A stretch of DNA of 57,715 bases, taken from the NCBI GenBank assembly GCA_017848855.1, contig JAFIHF010000064.1:1-57715 (forward strand), written 5' to 3'. The number at the start of each line of letters is the position of its first letter. Within the stretch, counting starts at the first letter, position 1. The notes below the pieces were generated by a model. The model searched no databases and was not told where the DNA came from. It saw only the letters and a list, made by a program, of their open reading frames with translations. Shown here one piece after another: positions 1 through 8,957 of the stretch. Position numbers and translations under genes: made by a program. Source of the stretch: Rhodanobacter denitrificans. Its GTDB lineage: Bacteria; Pseudomonadota; Gammaproteobacteria; Xanthomonadales; Rhodanobacteraceae.

Positions 1-49
1 ACGAGATGTGTTCCTGTGACTGGAGTTCAGACGTGTGCTCTTCCGATCT
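1..49 (+). other. Illumina P7/TruSeq adapter contamination
   Basis: Positions 16-49 match the 34-nt TruSeq read-2 adapter, beginning GTGACTGGAGTTC and ending CTTCCGATCT. Positions 1-7 (ACGAGAT) are the end of the P7 flow-cell primer, and 8-15 (GTGTTCCT) sit where the 8-nt sample index goes. This is library sequence, not genome. The genomic part begins at about base 50. Confidence 0.97.
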
Positions 50-160
50 AGCGCGCTCCTGCGCGCAGAAGCAATGGCCAGAGCCAAAGCAAAGCCAATG
101 CACTGCAAGAGCAAAGCAAAGGCACTGGGCCCCAGCTTTCGCTGGGGCGACGAGCGTTGA

Positions 161-238
161 GTTCCTCAGTTTCCAGATACGTCGCGGTGTGGCCGCTGTG
201 GGGCGACGTGTCGACGGGAGTTGGTCCAATCTCCTCGA
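161..238 (+). repeat. 78-bp terminal direct repeat, left copy
   Basis: This 78-bp block recurs in the same orientation at 57638-57715 with about 9 mismatches (about 88% identity), counted by eye. It contains a perfect 7-bp inverted repeat, ACGTCGC (179-185) and GCGACGT (203-209), so it could fold as a stem-loop. Its presence near both ends suggests a dispersed repeat at which the assembly broke. Confidence 0.85.
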
Positions 239-280
239 CACGGCGGGCTTGTAAGGTCGGCGGATTGAACAGGCCATTTC

Positions 281-361
281 TCTTGGTTACTTCTCTTTGG
301 GCCAGCAAAGAGAAGGAACTCGGGCGCCGGCAGGCGACCGAAACCGCTCTGTCGCTTGCGG
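281..361 (+). repeat. Intergenic repeat with TTCTCTTTG hairpin, left copy
   Basis: Contains the inverted repeat TTCTCTTTG (291-299) and CAAAGAGAA (306-314), then sequence rich in CGGCAGGCGACCGAAACCG. The reverse complement of the block is recognisable at about 57262-57340. Repeats of this kind are common between genes in Xanthomonadales. No coding function is assigned. Confidence 0.7.
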
Positions 362-609
362 CAGGCGACCGAAAGCCCGCCGCAGGCGAGCCAAGGTGCG
401 GAATCAAATGGTTCTCGCGAACACCCGTCCCGGAGGGAGAGAGAAGATCACCGGCGAAATATTCCGGACAGCAGTGTGCTTGACCAGCCTTCGGCTGTTG
501 AAAAGCGCCTCGCAGGAATGACGACACGGCCGTTCTGGATGATTGATCGCGATTTCGTATCAGGCGTCGAGGCAAAAGTCGGGGCAGCTTCGTACGCCTG
601 CCAGAATTG

Positions 610-1125
610 TCAGGACTGCGCCGGCTGGCAGGTGACAAGCAACAGACCCTGCAGCAAGGCCAGCGGCGTGGGCGGGCAGCCAGGGACCGTGGCATCGACG
701 GGAATCACGTCGCCGACGCGGCCGCGCGTGGCGTAAGTGGTTCCGAAGATGCCGCCGCAGGCGCCGCAATCGCCGACCGCGATCACCCATTTGGGCGCGG
801 GCATGACGTCGTAGGCCCGCCGCAGCGCTTGCTCCATGTTGACGGTGACGGGGCCGGTCACCAGCAGCACGTCGGCATGGCGCGGGCTCGCCACGAAGGC
901 GATGCCGGCCCCTTCGAGGTTGTAGTACGGATTGCCGAGCGCCTGGATTTCCAGTTCGCAGCCGTTGCAGGAGCCCGCGTCCACGTGGCGGATGCGCAGG
1001 GCGCGCCCGAACACGCGATGGAGGCGTGCGTGGATCTGCTCGATGTGGCGCTCGTGCCCGCTGGTCTCGGGCAGCGCCTCGCTGAGTATCCCGGTGCGGC
1101 GGATGCGCTTGATGATGTCCAGCAT
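610..1125 (-). CDS. hyfI: HyfI/NuoB-like small subunit of hydrogenase-4-like complex
   Basis: 171 aa, related to HycG/HyfI and complex I subunit NuoB (PSST), the peripheral subunit carrying the last [4Fe-4S] cluster. All four expected cysteines are visible: Cys53 and Cys56 in SCNGCE, Cys120 in GDCGACGG and Cys150 in VPGCPPTP. The ATG at 1125 starts 6 bases after the stop of the upstream large-subunit gene, so it is the last gene of the operon. The cluster ligands are intact although the partner large subunit has lost its metal site, which suggests electrons still pass through this subunit. The symbol follows E. coli hyf by homology only. Confidence 0.9.
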   Translation of the reverse strand: MLDIIKRIRRTGILSEALPETSGHERHIEQIHARLHRVFGRALRIRHVDAGSCNGCELEIQALGNPYYNLEGAGIAFVASPRHADVLLVTGPVTVNMEQALRRAYDVMPAPKWVIAVGDCGACGGIFGTTYATRGRVGDVIPVDATVPGCPPTPLALLQGLLLVTCQPAQS

Positions 1126-1131
1126 GGCGGG

Positions 1132-2676
1132 CTACCCGTCGTGGCCGCTGTAGGCGAGGTTGAACGATTTGTTGATGAGTGGGAAGTCGGGGACGATGTT
1201 GCCGATGATCGCGTGCTCGATCAGCGGCCAGTTCTGCCACGAACAGTCGTGCACGTGGCAGCGCCGGGTCGCCGACGGCGCCGCCGCCTCGAGCGCCACC
1301 AGCACCGGTCCGCGCCAGCCTTCGATGACGCCGAGGCCGAGGCGGTCGGCTGCGATGCCGGGGATGGCGACCGACGTCGGGCCCTGCGGCAGGGTTTCGA
1401 GCAGCAGCCGGCAGAGCCGCAGCGACTCCATGGTTTCGTCGAAGCGAACCTGCACCCGCGCCGCCACGTCGCCCTCCATCCGCATCGCCCCGATCGGGCG
1501 CAGCTCGCCATAAGGTGCCCACGGCATGGCCACGCGCAGGTCGCGCCCGATGCCGGAGGCGCGCGCGGTCAGGCCGAGCGCGCCCAGCGCCTTCGCGAGC
1601 GACGGGGTGAGTTGCCCGGCGCCCTTGAAGCGGTCCTGCAGCCCCGCGTGCTCGTCGTAGATCGCGCGCAGCGCGGCCACGTCGCGCTCGATGCCGGCGG
1701 CCTCGTCCAGCAGCTGGCGCACCATGCGCGGCCCCACGTCGGAGCGCACGCCGCCCGGCACCACGTAGTCCATCAGGTAGCGCTGGCCGTAGAGCTCCTG
1801 GTTGAGGCGCAGCAGGCGTTCCTTCAGCGCGGAGAACTGCGTCAGGCCGAAGGCCAGCCCGGCGTCGTTGCCCAGCGCGCCGAGGTCGCCCAGGTGGTTG
1901 GCGATGCGCTCCCGTTCCAGCGCCAGTGCGCGCAGGCTGGCCGCGCGCGGCGACACCGCCGCGCCGGCGATGGCCTCCAGCGCGGCGCAGTACGCCCAAG
2001 CATAGGCCACCGTGCTGTCGCCGCACAGCCGCGCCGCGAGCCGGTGGCCTTCCAGCAGCGGCAGGGTTTCGAAACGCTTGGCGACGCCCTTGTGTGCATA
2101 GCCGAAGCGTTCTTCCAGGCGCAGCACCTTTTCGCCGACCACGGAAAAGCGGAAGTGGCCCGGTTCGATGGTGCCCGCGTGGATCGGGCCGACCGGGATT
2201 TCGTGCACGCCCTCGCCGTCGACGCGCACGAACGGATACGGCTGGGGCGCATTCGGAAAGGCGACCGCGGCATCGACGTCCCTGCGCAGGGGAAAGAAAT
2301 CCTCCGGCCAGCCGCCATGGCGCAGCCACGGCCGCGTGTCGCCGCCTTCGGCTGCCACGCCGAGCAGGTCGCGGATGGCGCGCTGCATGCGGGCCGCGGC
2401 GGGGAACCAGGGCTCCAGCGACGGATAGAGCGGGCGCTCGCCCGCGACGGCAAGCTGGAGCACCGCCACCTCGTCCGGCAGCAGGAACGCCGCGAAGACT
2501 TGGAACTGGCCGTTTCGCTCGCGCTCGTCGGCGCCCCACAAGGCGAGCAGGCACGCGCCGGCTTCGTGCAGTTGCTTGGCGGCGGCCGTCCATCCATCGG
2601 CGTCCACAAGCAGGCGCCGGGCGGGAACGTTCGCGGGCAGCGGCAGGCCTTCGCGCGCGATGAGATCCGGTGACAT
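1132..2676 (-). CDS. hyfG: HyfG/HycE-like large subunit lacking [NiFe] ligands
   Basis: 514 aa. An N-terminal NuoC-like domain (about 1-150) is followed by a NuoD/HycE-like domain, recognisable from VGPIHAGTIEPGHFRF (about 162-177) and GYAHKGVAKRFE. True group 4 hydrogenases bind Ni-Fe through an N-terminal CxxC and a C-terminal DPCxxC. Here the first motif reads LCGDST: Cys218 is kept and the second ligand is Ser221. The C-terminus reads SFNLAYSGHDG where HycE has SLDPCYSCTDR, so both C-terminal cysteines are gone. The protein therefore cannot hold a normal [NiFe] centre. It fits the class described as energy-converting hydrogenase-related (Ehr) complexes. Starts 4 bases after the hyfF stop. 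Confidence 0.9.
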   Translation of the reverse strand: MSPDLIAREGLPLPANVPARRLLVDADGWTAAAKQLHEAGACLLALWGADERERNGQFQVFAAFLLPDEVAVLQLAVAGERPLYPSLEPWFPAAARMQRAIRDLLGVAAEGGDTRPWLRHGGWPEDFFPLRRDVDAAVAFPNAPQPYPFVRVDGEGVHEIPVGPIHAGTIEPGHFRFSVVGEKVLRLEERFGYAHKGVAKRFETLPLLEGHRLAARLCGDSTVAYAWAYCAALEAIAGAAVSPRAASLRALALERERIANHLGDLGALGNDAGLAFGLTQFSALKERLLRLNQELYGQRYLMDYVVPGGVRSDVGPRMVRQLLDEAAGIERDVAALRAIYDEHAGLQDRFKGAGQLTPSLAKALGALGLTARASGIGRDLRVAMPWAPYGELRPIGAMRMEGDVAARVQVRFDETMESLRLCRLLLETLPQGPTSVAIPGIAADRLGLGVIEGWRGPVLVALEAAAPSATRRCHVHDCSWQNWPLIEHAIIGNIVPDFPLINKSFNLAYSGHDG

Positions 2677-2680
2677 GCGG

Positions 2681-4135
2681 CTACCCCGTGAACAACTGCG
2701 CGGCCAGGCGGTACCACTGCGAGAGCGCCGCCGGGATGCTGATGCCCAGCGCCAGCACCAGCGCCAGGTGGATGAAGACCGGCAGCAGCGCCGGCGGATG
2801 CGGCAGCCGCGGCGCCTGCGTGTCGCCGAACACCATCGGCTGCACGCGCCCGAAGATGGCCGCGAAGGCGACCGCCAGCGCGACGAGCAGGATCGGCGTG
2901 GCCCACGGGTGCTCGCGCATCGCCGTGGTCAGCACCAAGTACTCGCTGGCGAAGACGCCGAACGGCGGCATGCCGAGGATCGCCAGCGTGCCGAGCATCA
3001 GGCCCCAGCCTACGCTGGGATGGGTGGCGAGCAGGCCGCGGATGCCCTCCATGCGCTGCGTGCCGGCGGCCTGGGTCGCGTGCCCGGCGGCGAAGAAGAT
3101 CGCCGATTTCGTCAGCGAGTGCACCGTCATGTGCAACAGCCCGGCGAAGCTGGCCACCGGGCCACCCATGCCGAACGCGAAGGTCATGATGCCCATGTGC
3201 TCGATCGACGAGTACGCGAACAGCCGCTTGATGTCGCGCTGGCGCCAGAGGAAGAACGTGGCCCACACCGTGGAGAGCAGGCCGAAGCCCATCAGCATGC
3301 GGCCGGGCAGGGCCGAGTGCAGCGCGCCGTCCGCGATGATCTTGCAGCGCAGGATGGCGTACAGCGCCACGTTGAGCAGCAGCCCCGAGAGCACCGCCGA
3401 CACCGGCGTCGGGCCTTCCGCGTGCGCGTCCGGCAGCCAGTTGTGCAGCGGCGCCAGCCCCACCTTGGTGCCGTAGCCGACCAGGAGAAAGACGAAGGCC
3501 AGGCCGATCACCGTGGGTTCGAGCTGGCCCTTGACCGCGTCGAGATGGGTCCACAGCAGCGCGGACATGCCGCTGCCGCCCAGCCGGCCCTCGGCGGCCA
3601 CGTACACCAGGATCGTGCCGAACAGCGCCAGCGCGATGCCGACGCCGCACAGGATGAAGTACTTCCACGCCGCCTCGATGCTGGCCCGGGTGCGGTACAG
3701 CGACACCAGCAGCACGGTCGACAGCGTGGCGGCCTCCATCGCCACCCACAGGAAGCCCAGGTTGTTGGTGGTCAGCGCCACCAGCATCGCCGCCATGAAC
3801 AGCTGGTACATGCTGTGGTAAAGCCGCAGCCGCCCGCCGGTCAGGCGCCCGTGCGCGGCCTCGATGCGCATGTAGGGCCGCGAAAACACCGCGGTGGTGA
3901 AGCCGACCAGCACCGTCAGCGCGACCAGGAACACGTTGAACGGATCGATGAAGAACTGCTCGCCGAACGCGCTCAGCGGGCCGTCGCGGATCACCCGGAC
4001 CACCAGCGCGGCCGCCGCCAGCAGGGTCGCCAGGCTGATCGCCACGTTGAGCTCGGCGGCGCGGCGCTGCGCGCCGGCCAGCGCCAGCAGCGCGGCGCCG
4101 AGCAGGGGGATGCCCACGACCAGTGCGATCTCCAC
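2681..4135 (-). CDS. hyfF: HyfF/NuoN-like proton-translocating membrane subunit
   Basis: 484 aa, hydrophobic throughout, of the Mrp antiporter/NuoL-M-N family. Family features include a lysine-rich TKVGLAPLHNWLPDAHAEGPTPVSA segment and the later MTVHSLTKSAIFFAAGHATQ segment. It should form part of the membrane ion-translocating arm. It starts with GTG one base after the hyfE stop, behind a strong ribosome-binding site (AAGGAGG) inside the end of hyfE, which decides this start. Confidence 0.88.
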   Translation of the reverse strand: MEIALVVGIPLLGAALLALAGAQRRAAELNVAISLATLLAAAALVVRVIRDGPLSAFGEQFFIDPFNVFLVALTVLVGFTTAVFSRPYMRIEAAHGRLTGGRLRLYHSMYQLFMAAMLVALTTNNLGFLWVAMEAATLSTVLLVSLYRTRASIEAAWKYFILCGVGIALALFGTILVYVAAEGRLGGSGMSALLWTHLDAVKGQLEPTVIGLAFVFLLVGYGTKVGLAPLHNWLPDAHAEGPTPVSAVLSGLLLNVALYAILRCKIIADGALHSALPGRMLMGFGLLSTVWATFFLWRQRDIKRLFAYSSIEHMGIMTFAFGMGGPVASFAGLLHMTVHSLTKSAIFFAAGHATQAAGTQRMEGIRGLLATHPSVGWGLMLGTLAILGMPPFGVFASEYLVLTTAMREHPWATPILLVALAVAFAAIFGRVQPMVFGDTQAPRLPHPPALLPVFIHLALVLALGISIPAALSQWYRLAAQLFTG

Positions 4136-4136
4136 G

Positions 4137-4802
4137 TCAATCCTCCTTGAGCGTTTCGAGGTGGTGCAGGTCGAGGCTGTCGAACTGTTCGCGGATGTGG
4201 AAGAAGAACACGCCGAAGATGAAGACGCCGACCAGCACGTCCAGCGCGATGCCCAGCTCCACCACCATCGGCATGCCGTAGGTGGTGGTGGTGGCGGCGA
4301 AGAACAGGCCGTTTTCCAGCGCCAGGAAGCCGATCACCTGGGTAAACGCCTTGCGCCGCGCCAGTATCATCAGCAGCGCCAGCAGGATCACCGCGAGCGC
4401 GATGCCCAGCGTCTGCCGGATCACCGTGGTGGCCAGCGCGGTGATCGGCTGCGCCAGGCCGAAGGCGAACACCACCAGCCCGAGGCCGACCAGCATCAGG
4501 GTCGGCACGTTCACCAGCGGCTCGTTGTCGCGCTCGATCCCGAGCCGGCGCATCAGGCGCAGCAGGATCCACGGCAGCACGCCGACCTTCAGCGCCAGGG
4601 TGAGCGCGGCGGAAAAGAACAGGTGGGGCTGCTGCGCGGTGACCGCGACCAGCAGGGTGGAGGTCACCAGCACCACGCCTTGCCAGATCAGCAGCGTGAC
4701 CAGACGGCGGCTGCGCCGCTCGGCCAGCATCGCGAACGAGATCAGCAGCAGCGCGCCGGCGAGCGTCTGCAGCACCTGGGTGGCGAAAGTCGGCGCGGGC
4801 AT
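4137..4802 (-). CDS. hyfE: HyfE-like membrane subunit
   Basis: 221 aa, all-helical membrane protein like E. coli HyfE, whose C-terminal half resembles NuoK (ENGLFFAATTTTYGMPMVVELGIALDVLVGVF segment, about 163-195). HyfE is present in hydrogenase-4-type complexes and absent from the smaller Hyc type, so it places the operon with the Hyf layout. The ATG lies 3 bases after the hyfC stop and the end runs directly into the hyfF ribosome-binding site. Confidence 0.85.
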   Translation of the reverse strand: MPAPTFATQVLQTLAGALLLISFAMLAERRSRRLVTLLIWQGVVLVTSTLLVAVTAQQPHLFFSAALTLALKVGVLPWILLRLMRRLGIERDNEPLVNVPTLMLVGLGLVVFAFGLAQPITALATTVIRQTLGIALAVILLALLMILARRKAFTQVIGFLALENGLFFAATTTTYGMPMVVELGIALDVLVGVFIFGVFFFHIREQFDSLDLHHLETLKED

Positions 4803-4805
4803 CGT

Positions 4806-5759
4806 TCAGGCCTTCAGCAGCAGGTGCACGAGCAGGCCGAGCACGGCCAGCAGGAACGCCATGGTGAGGAACTCCGGCGCGCGGAACAGGCGCAGCTTGG
4901 CCGAGCCGGTCTCGAACAGCGCCAGCGCGGCGCCCGCCAGCGCCAGCTTGGCGACCAGCGCCAGCACCGCCAGCGCGATGCCGCCGGCGCTGACGCCGTG
5001 CGTGGCGATCCCCCACGGCGCGAACAGGGTGAAGCCGATGCAGGCGTAGTTGAACAGCTTCAGCCACGAGGCCCACTCGATCAACGCGAGATGGCGCGCG
5101 GAATACTCCAGCACCATCGCCTCGTGGATCATCGTCAGCTCGAGGTGGGTGGACGGGTTGTCGATCGGCAGGCGCGCGTTCTCGGCCAGCAGCACCATCA
5201 CGAACGCGACGGCGGCGAACGCGAGGCTGGGGTGCAGCACCAAGTGCGACTGCGCCAGCGTGTTCTGCACGATCGCCGGCAGCGCCGTCGTGCCCGCCAT
5301 CAGGAACGCGTTGAACAGCACCATCAGCAGCGCGGGCTCGGTGAGGAAGCCGATCATCATTTCGCGGCGCGCGCCGAGGCTGCCGAAGGCCGTGCCGATG
5401 TCCATCGCGGCCAGCGCCATGAACACGCGCGCGGTGGCGAACAGCCCCACCAGCGCGATCGCGTCGGCGACGCGCGCCGCCGGCAGCTGCGTGGTCAGCG
5501 AGGGGATGATCGCGGCGGCCAGCACCATCGCGGCGAACACCACGTACGGCGCGCCGCGGAACAGCCAGGAGGCGTCCTCGGCCAGCGTGGCTTCCTTGCG
5601 GAACAGCTTGCGCAGCATGCGGTAGGGCTGCCACAGCGGCGGCGCCGAGCGGTTCTGCAGGATCGCCCGGCATTGCGCCACCCAGCCGGCGAACAGCGGC
5701 GCCAGCGCGATGGCGCAGGCGCAGGCGCCGATCTGCCAGAAGTAGACGGTCGCCGTCAC
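4806..5759 (-). CDS. hyfC: HyfC/NuoH-like membrane anchor subunit
   Basis: 317 aa, member of the NuoH/HycD/HyfC family that links the peripheral arm to the membrane arm. Conserved family stretches include ENARLPIDNPSTHLELTMIHE (about 190-210), with the acidic residues usual near the quinone or electron-transfer interface, and the basic loop around YRMLRKLFRKE (about 46-56). A GTG start at 5759 overlaps the hyfB stop in a GTGA junction, indicating translational coupling. Longer upstream extensions of the frame run antisense-like through hyfB and are not real. Confidence 0.87.
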   Translation of the reverse strand: MTATVYFWQIGACACAIALAPLFAGWVAQCRAILQNRSAPPLWQPYRMLRKLFRKEATLAEDASWLFRGAPYVVFAAMVLAAAIIPSLTTQLPAARVADAIALVGLFATARVFMALAAMDIGTAFGSLGARREMMIGFLTEPALLMVLFNAFLMAGTTALPAIVQNTLAQSHLVLHPSLAFAAVAFVMVLLAENARLPIDNPSTHLELTMIHEAMVLEYSARHLALIEWASWLKLFNYACIGFTLFAPWGIATHGVSAGGIALAVLALVAKLALAGAALALFETGSAKLRLFRAPEFLTMAFLLAVLGLLVHLLLKA

Positions 5760-7771
5760 AGCACGCACACCAGCAGGAAGATCAGGGTCAGGAAGCTGTA
5801 GAGCAGATAGACGGCCAGCCGCCCGCCCTGCAGCACGGCCATGCGCTCGGTGATCCGCTGCAGCAGGCGCCCGAGCGGCTGGTAGCACGCCGCCCAGAAG
5901 CGGTCCTCGATCTGGATGCGGTACTTCGGCGCCGCGTCGGTCGGCAGCGGCACCTCGCGCTCGATCTTGAAGACCGGGCCGAACAGGTGCCGGATCGGCT
6001 GGCCGAAGCCTTCCGCGGAATCCTGCATGCGCGGCGTCTGCCACGGATAGCCGCAGTCCCACTGCGCGGTGCGCCGGGTGCGGCCGCGGTAGAACGCGCG
6101 CACCAGCAGGTACGTCGCGCCGGTCGCCAGCAGCAGGCCCACCCAGTACCACAGGCCGCTGTAGGACGCCTGGTTGGCCGCCACCGGCGCCATCCACCAC
6201 GGCGACGGCCCGCGCTGCACGGTGGCGCCCACCAGCGCCTGCGTGACGCGGCCGGCCACGTCGAGCGCGACCTGCGGAAACGCGCCGACCAGCACGCAGC
6301 CCAGTGCCAGCCAGGCCAGCCCGATCCGTTCGAGCCAGCTCGCGTCGCGGGCCGCGGCCAGGCTGCTCTCGCGATGCTTGCCGAGGAAGATCACGCCGTA
6401 GAACTTCACCATCACGTAGCCCGCCAGCGCCGCCGCCAGCGAGATCACCGCCGCGCCCAGCGGCACGATCATGTTGAGGAAGGCGTGCGGGATGCGCGGC
6501 GTCTGCAGGAAGGTCTGCAGCAGCAGCCATTCGGAGACGAAGCCGTTGAGCGGCGGCAGGCCCGCGATCGCGAGCGAACCGATCAGGGCGAACGCCGCGA
6601 CCCACGGCATGCGCCGGATCAAGCCCCCCAGCTTGCCCAGGCTGCGCTCGCCAGTGGCGTGCATGACCGAGCCGGTGGCGAGGAACAGCAGGCTCTTGAA
6701 CAGCGCGTGGTTGAACGCGTGGATCAGCACGGCGGTCAACGCCAGCGCGGCCAGCACGCGCAGCTCGAAGCTGCGGAACACCAGCGCGAGGCCGATGCCC
6801 GCCACGATCAGGCCGATGTTCTCGATCGACGAATAGGCCAGCAGCCGCTTCATGTCGGTCTGCACGGTGGCGAAGATCACCCCGTACAGCGCCGTGCCCA
6901 GGCCCAGCGCCAGCGTCAGCAGGCCCCACCACCACGGGCCGCCGGGCAACATGTCCAGGCTCACGCGCAACAGGCCGTAGACGGCGGTCTTGAGCATCAG
7001 CCCGCTCATCATCGCCGACACCGGCGACGGCGCCGCGGGATGCGCTTCGGGCAGCCACACGTGCAGCGGCACCAGGCCGGCCTTGGTGCCGAACCCGAAC
7101 AGCGCCAGCAGGAACGCCACGCTCATCCAGAACGGCGCGAGCGTGGAGGCGCGCATCGCGTCGAACGTCATCTCCCAGCTGCCGCCGTGCAGCACGCCGA
7201 AGCACAGCAGGATGCCGAGCGCGCCGACGTGCGCCATCAGCAGGTAGAGGAAGCCGGCGCGGCGGATCTCGGGCAGGCGGTGCTGGGTGGTGACCAGGAA
7301 GTAGGAACTGAGCGCCATGGTTTCCCACGCCACCATGAACAGGTAGGCGTCGTCGGCCAGCATGACCATCGCCATGCTGGCGAGAAACACGTGGTACTGC
7401 AGGCAGAGCAGGCCGGGGGCGGTGCCTTCGCCCGCACGGAAATAGCCGGCCGAGAAGATCGAGATGCCGGCACCCGCGCTGCCCAAGAGCGCCAGGAAGA
7501 ATCCCGACAGCGCATCCAGCCGCACGTGGAAGGGCAGGTCCGGCAGGCCCAGCGGCAGCACCAGCCGCTGCGGCGCGAACGCGGGCAGCAAGGCCGCGAC
7601 GCCCGCGGCGGCCACGCCCAGGCCGATCAGCGCGCCCAGCGGAAACAGCACCCGGGCGACCCAGCCGACCGCGTTCGGGCGCAGCAGCCCCAGCCCGCCC
7701 ACCAGCAGCCAAGCCCCCACCAGACCGAGCACGACGACGGCCGTGGGTGCCGCGGTGGCCAACTCGTTCAC
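5756..7771 (-). CDS. hyfB: HyfB/NuoL-like proton-translocating membrane subunit
   Basis: 671 aa, first gene of the operon. Large polytopic protein of the NuoL/MrpA/HyfB family with the typical GTKAGLVPLHVWLPEAHPAAPSPVSA segment and a later IHAFNHALFKSLLFLATGSV segment. I chose the GTG at 7771, which has a GGGGAG ribosome-binding site at good spacing and places the first membrane helix near the N-terminus. An in-frame ATG at 7825 would add 18 residues (beginning MALRPC) of unlikely leader. No regulator or hydrogenase maturation gene lies next to the operon in this window. Confidence 0.87.
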   Translation of the reverse strand: MNELATAAPTAVVVLGLVGAWLLVGGLGLLRPNAVGWVARVLFPLGALIGLGVAAAGVAALLPAFAPQRLVLPLGLPDLPFHVRLDALSGFFLALLGSAGAGISIFSAGYFRAGEGTAPGLLCLQYHVFLASMAMVMLADDAYLFMVAWETMALSSYFLVTTQHRLPEIRRAGFLYLLMAHVGALGILLCFGVLHGGSWEMTFDAMRASTLAPFWMSVAFLLALFGFGTKAGLVPLHVWLPEAHPAAPSPVSAMMSGLMLKTAVYGLLRVSLDMLPGGPWWWGLLTLALGLGTALYGVIFATVQTDMKRLLAYSSIENIGLIVAGIGLALVFRSFELRVLAALALTAVLIHAFNHALFKSLLFLATGSVMHATGERSLGKLGGLIRRMPWVAAFALIGSLAIAGLPPLNGFVSEWLLLQTFLQTPRIPHAFLNMIVPLGAAVISLAAALAGYVMVKFYGVIFLGKHRESSLAAARDASWLERIGLAWLALGCVLVGAFPQVALDVAGRVTQALVGATVQRGPSPWWMAPVAANQASYSGLWYWVGLLLATGATYLLVRAFYRGRTRRTAQWDCGYPWQTPRMQDSAEGFGQPIRHLFGPVFKIEREVPLPTDAAPKYRIQIEDRFWAACYQPLGRLLQRITERMAVLQGGRLAVYLLYSFLTLIFLLVCVL

Positions 7772-7880
7772 TCGTTCGCTCCCCACCCGTGGCGACAAGG
7801 CTTGCAAGCATGGGCGCAACGCCATGTGCGCCCGATGATAGCAAGCGGAGCGTTGGCGAAACGGTGGCTGCGGCGGCGTG

Positions 7881-8957
7881 TCAGCCGTTGACGTAACGTC
7901 GCGGCACGCGCTTCAGCGCGCACAGCAGGCGGTAGGCGCTGGTGCTGCAGCGGGGCGCCAGCGCGGCCACGCGCGGCTGCTCGCCCCACAGTTGCACCAG
8001 GCTGCCCACGCCGGCCTGCGGGTGGTCGGTGAGGTCGACGGTGAGCATGTCCATCGACACCCGCCCGATCGTGTGCCCGGGCTGGCCGTCGATCAGCACC
8101 GGCGTGCCGTTGGGGGCGTATTGCGGGTAGCCGTCGGCGTAGCCCATCGCCACCACGCCCACGCGGGTGGGGCGCTCGGCGACGAAGCGCGCGCCGTAGC
8201 CCACCGGCTCGCCCACGCCGATCTCGCGCACCAGGAACACGCGCGACTGCAGCGTCATCACCGCGCGCAGCTCGTCGGCGTGCCGGTGCGGCTGCGCATG
8301 CAGCGGGTCGGCGCCGTACAGCATCAGGCCAGGCCGCGCCCAGTCGTTGCGCAGCTGCGGCCAGCCCAGCGCGGCGGCCGAGTTGCACAGGCTGGTTTCG
8401 CCGGCGAGGCCGGCGGTGGCGCGGCGGAAGTTGTCCAGCTGCTCCAGCGTGCGCGGGCTGTCCAGCTCGTCGGCGCGTGCGAGATGGCTCATCAGCACCA
8501 GCGGCGCCACGTTCGGCCGCGCCGAGAGGCGGGCGTGGGCGGCGCGGAAATCCTCCGGCGACAGGCCCAGCCGGTGCATGCCGCTGTCCAGCATCAGCCA
8601 GACGTGCAGCGTGGCGCGGGTCTCGAACGCGAGCACCGCTTCGAGCTGTTCGGGCGAGGCCACTGCGATCCACAGCTCGTGCTGCACGACCAGCGGCAGT
8701 TCGTCGGCGTCGAAGCAGCCTTCCATCAGCAGGATCGGCTTGGCAATGCCGGCCGCGCGCAGTTCCAGCGCCTCCTCGATGCAGGCCACGCCGAAGCCGT
8801 CGGCTTCGGGTTCCAGCGCGCGCGCGCAGGCCACCGCGCCGTGGCCGTAGGCGTCGGCCTTGACGATCGCCAGCGCCTTGCCGCCCCCCAGCCGTTTCGC
8901 CAGCCGGTAGTTGTGGCGCAGCGCGTCCAGGTCGATCAGGGCTTGCGCGGGCCGCAT
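7881..8957 (-). CDS. alr: Alanine racemase, catabolic/biosynthetic
   Basis: 358 aa, PLP-dependent alanine racemase interconverting L- and D-alanine in the cytoplasm. The PLP lysine is Lys33 in [11 protein letters not shown], and the catalytic tyrosine lies in PVGYGARF. The start ATG overlaps the dadA stop (TGATG junction), so the two are translationally coupled. Pairing with D-amino acid dehydrogenase and a divergent Lrp regulator suggests the DadX role (L-alanine use as carbon source) as well as peptidoglycan supply. I cannot tell from this window whether a second racemase exists elsewhere. Confidence 0.95.
   Translation of the reverse strand: MRPAQALIDLDALRHNYRLAKRLGGGKALAIVKADAYGHGAVACARALEPEADGFGVACIEEALELRAAGIAKPILLMEGCFDADELPLVVQHELWIAVASPEQLEAVLAFETRATLHVWLMLDSGMHRLGLSPEDFRAAHARLSARPNVAPLVLMSHLARADELDSPRTLEQLDNFRRATAGLAGETSLCNSAAALGWPQLRNDWARPGLMLYGADPLHAQPHRHADELRAVMTLQSRVFLVREIGVGEPVGYGARFVAERPTRVGVVAMGYADGYPQYAPNGTPVLIDGQPGHTIGRVSMDMLTVDLTDHPQAGVGSLVQLWGEQPRVAALAPRCSTSAYRLLCALKRVPRRYVNG

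Larger units (their letters stand above)
50..609. other. Non-coding repeat-rich left end of the contig
   Basis: No convincing gene lies between the adapter and the end of the hyfI-like gene. The stretch is made of short intergenic repeats, several of which recur near the right end of the window (56905-57715). A small hairpin, CCCAGC-TTTC-GCTGGG, lies at about 131-146. Reading frames here translate to arginine/proline-rich sequence typical of Xanthomonadales intergenic repeats and are not counted as genes. Confidence 0.75.

Noticed and set aside
607-2673. 688-aa plus-strand frame opposite the hyfG/hyfI genes
   Set aside because: It is the antisense shadow of high-GC genes with clear family motifs. 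Its own sequence is Arg/His/Gln-rich and matches no fold.
610-7771. A genuine [NiFe] hydrogenase or formate hydrogenlyase
   Set aside because: Three of the four cysteine ligands are missing in the large subunit, and no maturation or formate dehydrogenase genes are present.
4806-7844. 1012-aa minus frame starting inside the hyfB region
   Set aside because: Only its last 317 codons are real (HyfC). The rest runs out of frame through hyfB. A GTGA junction at 5756-5759 gives the true start.
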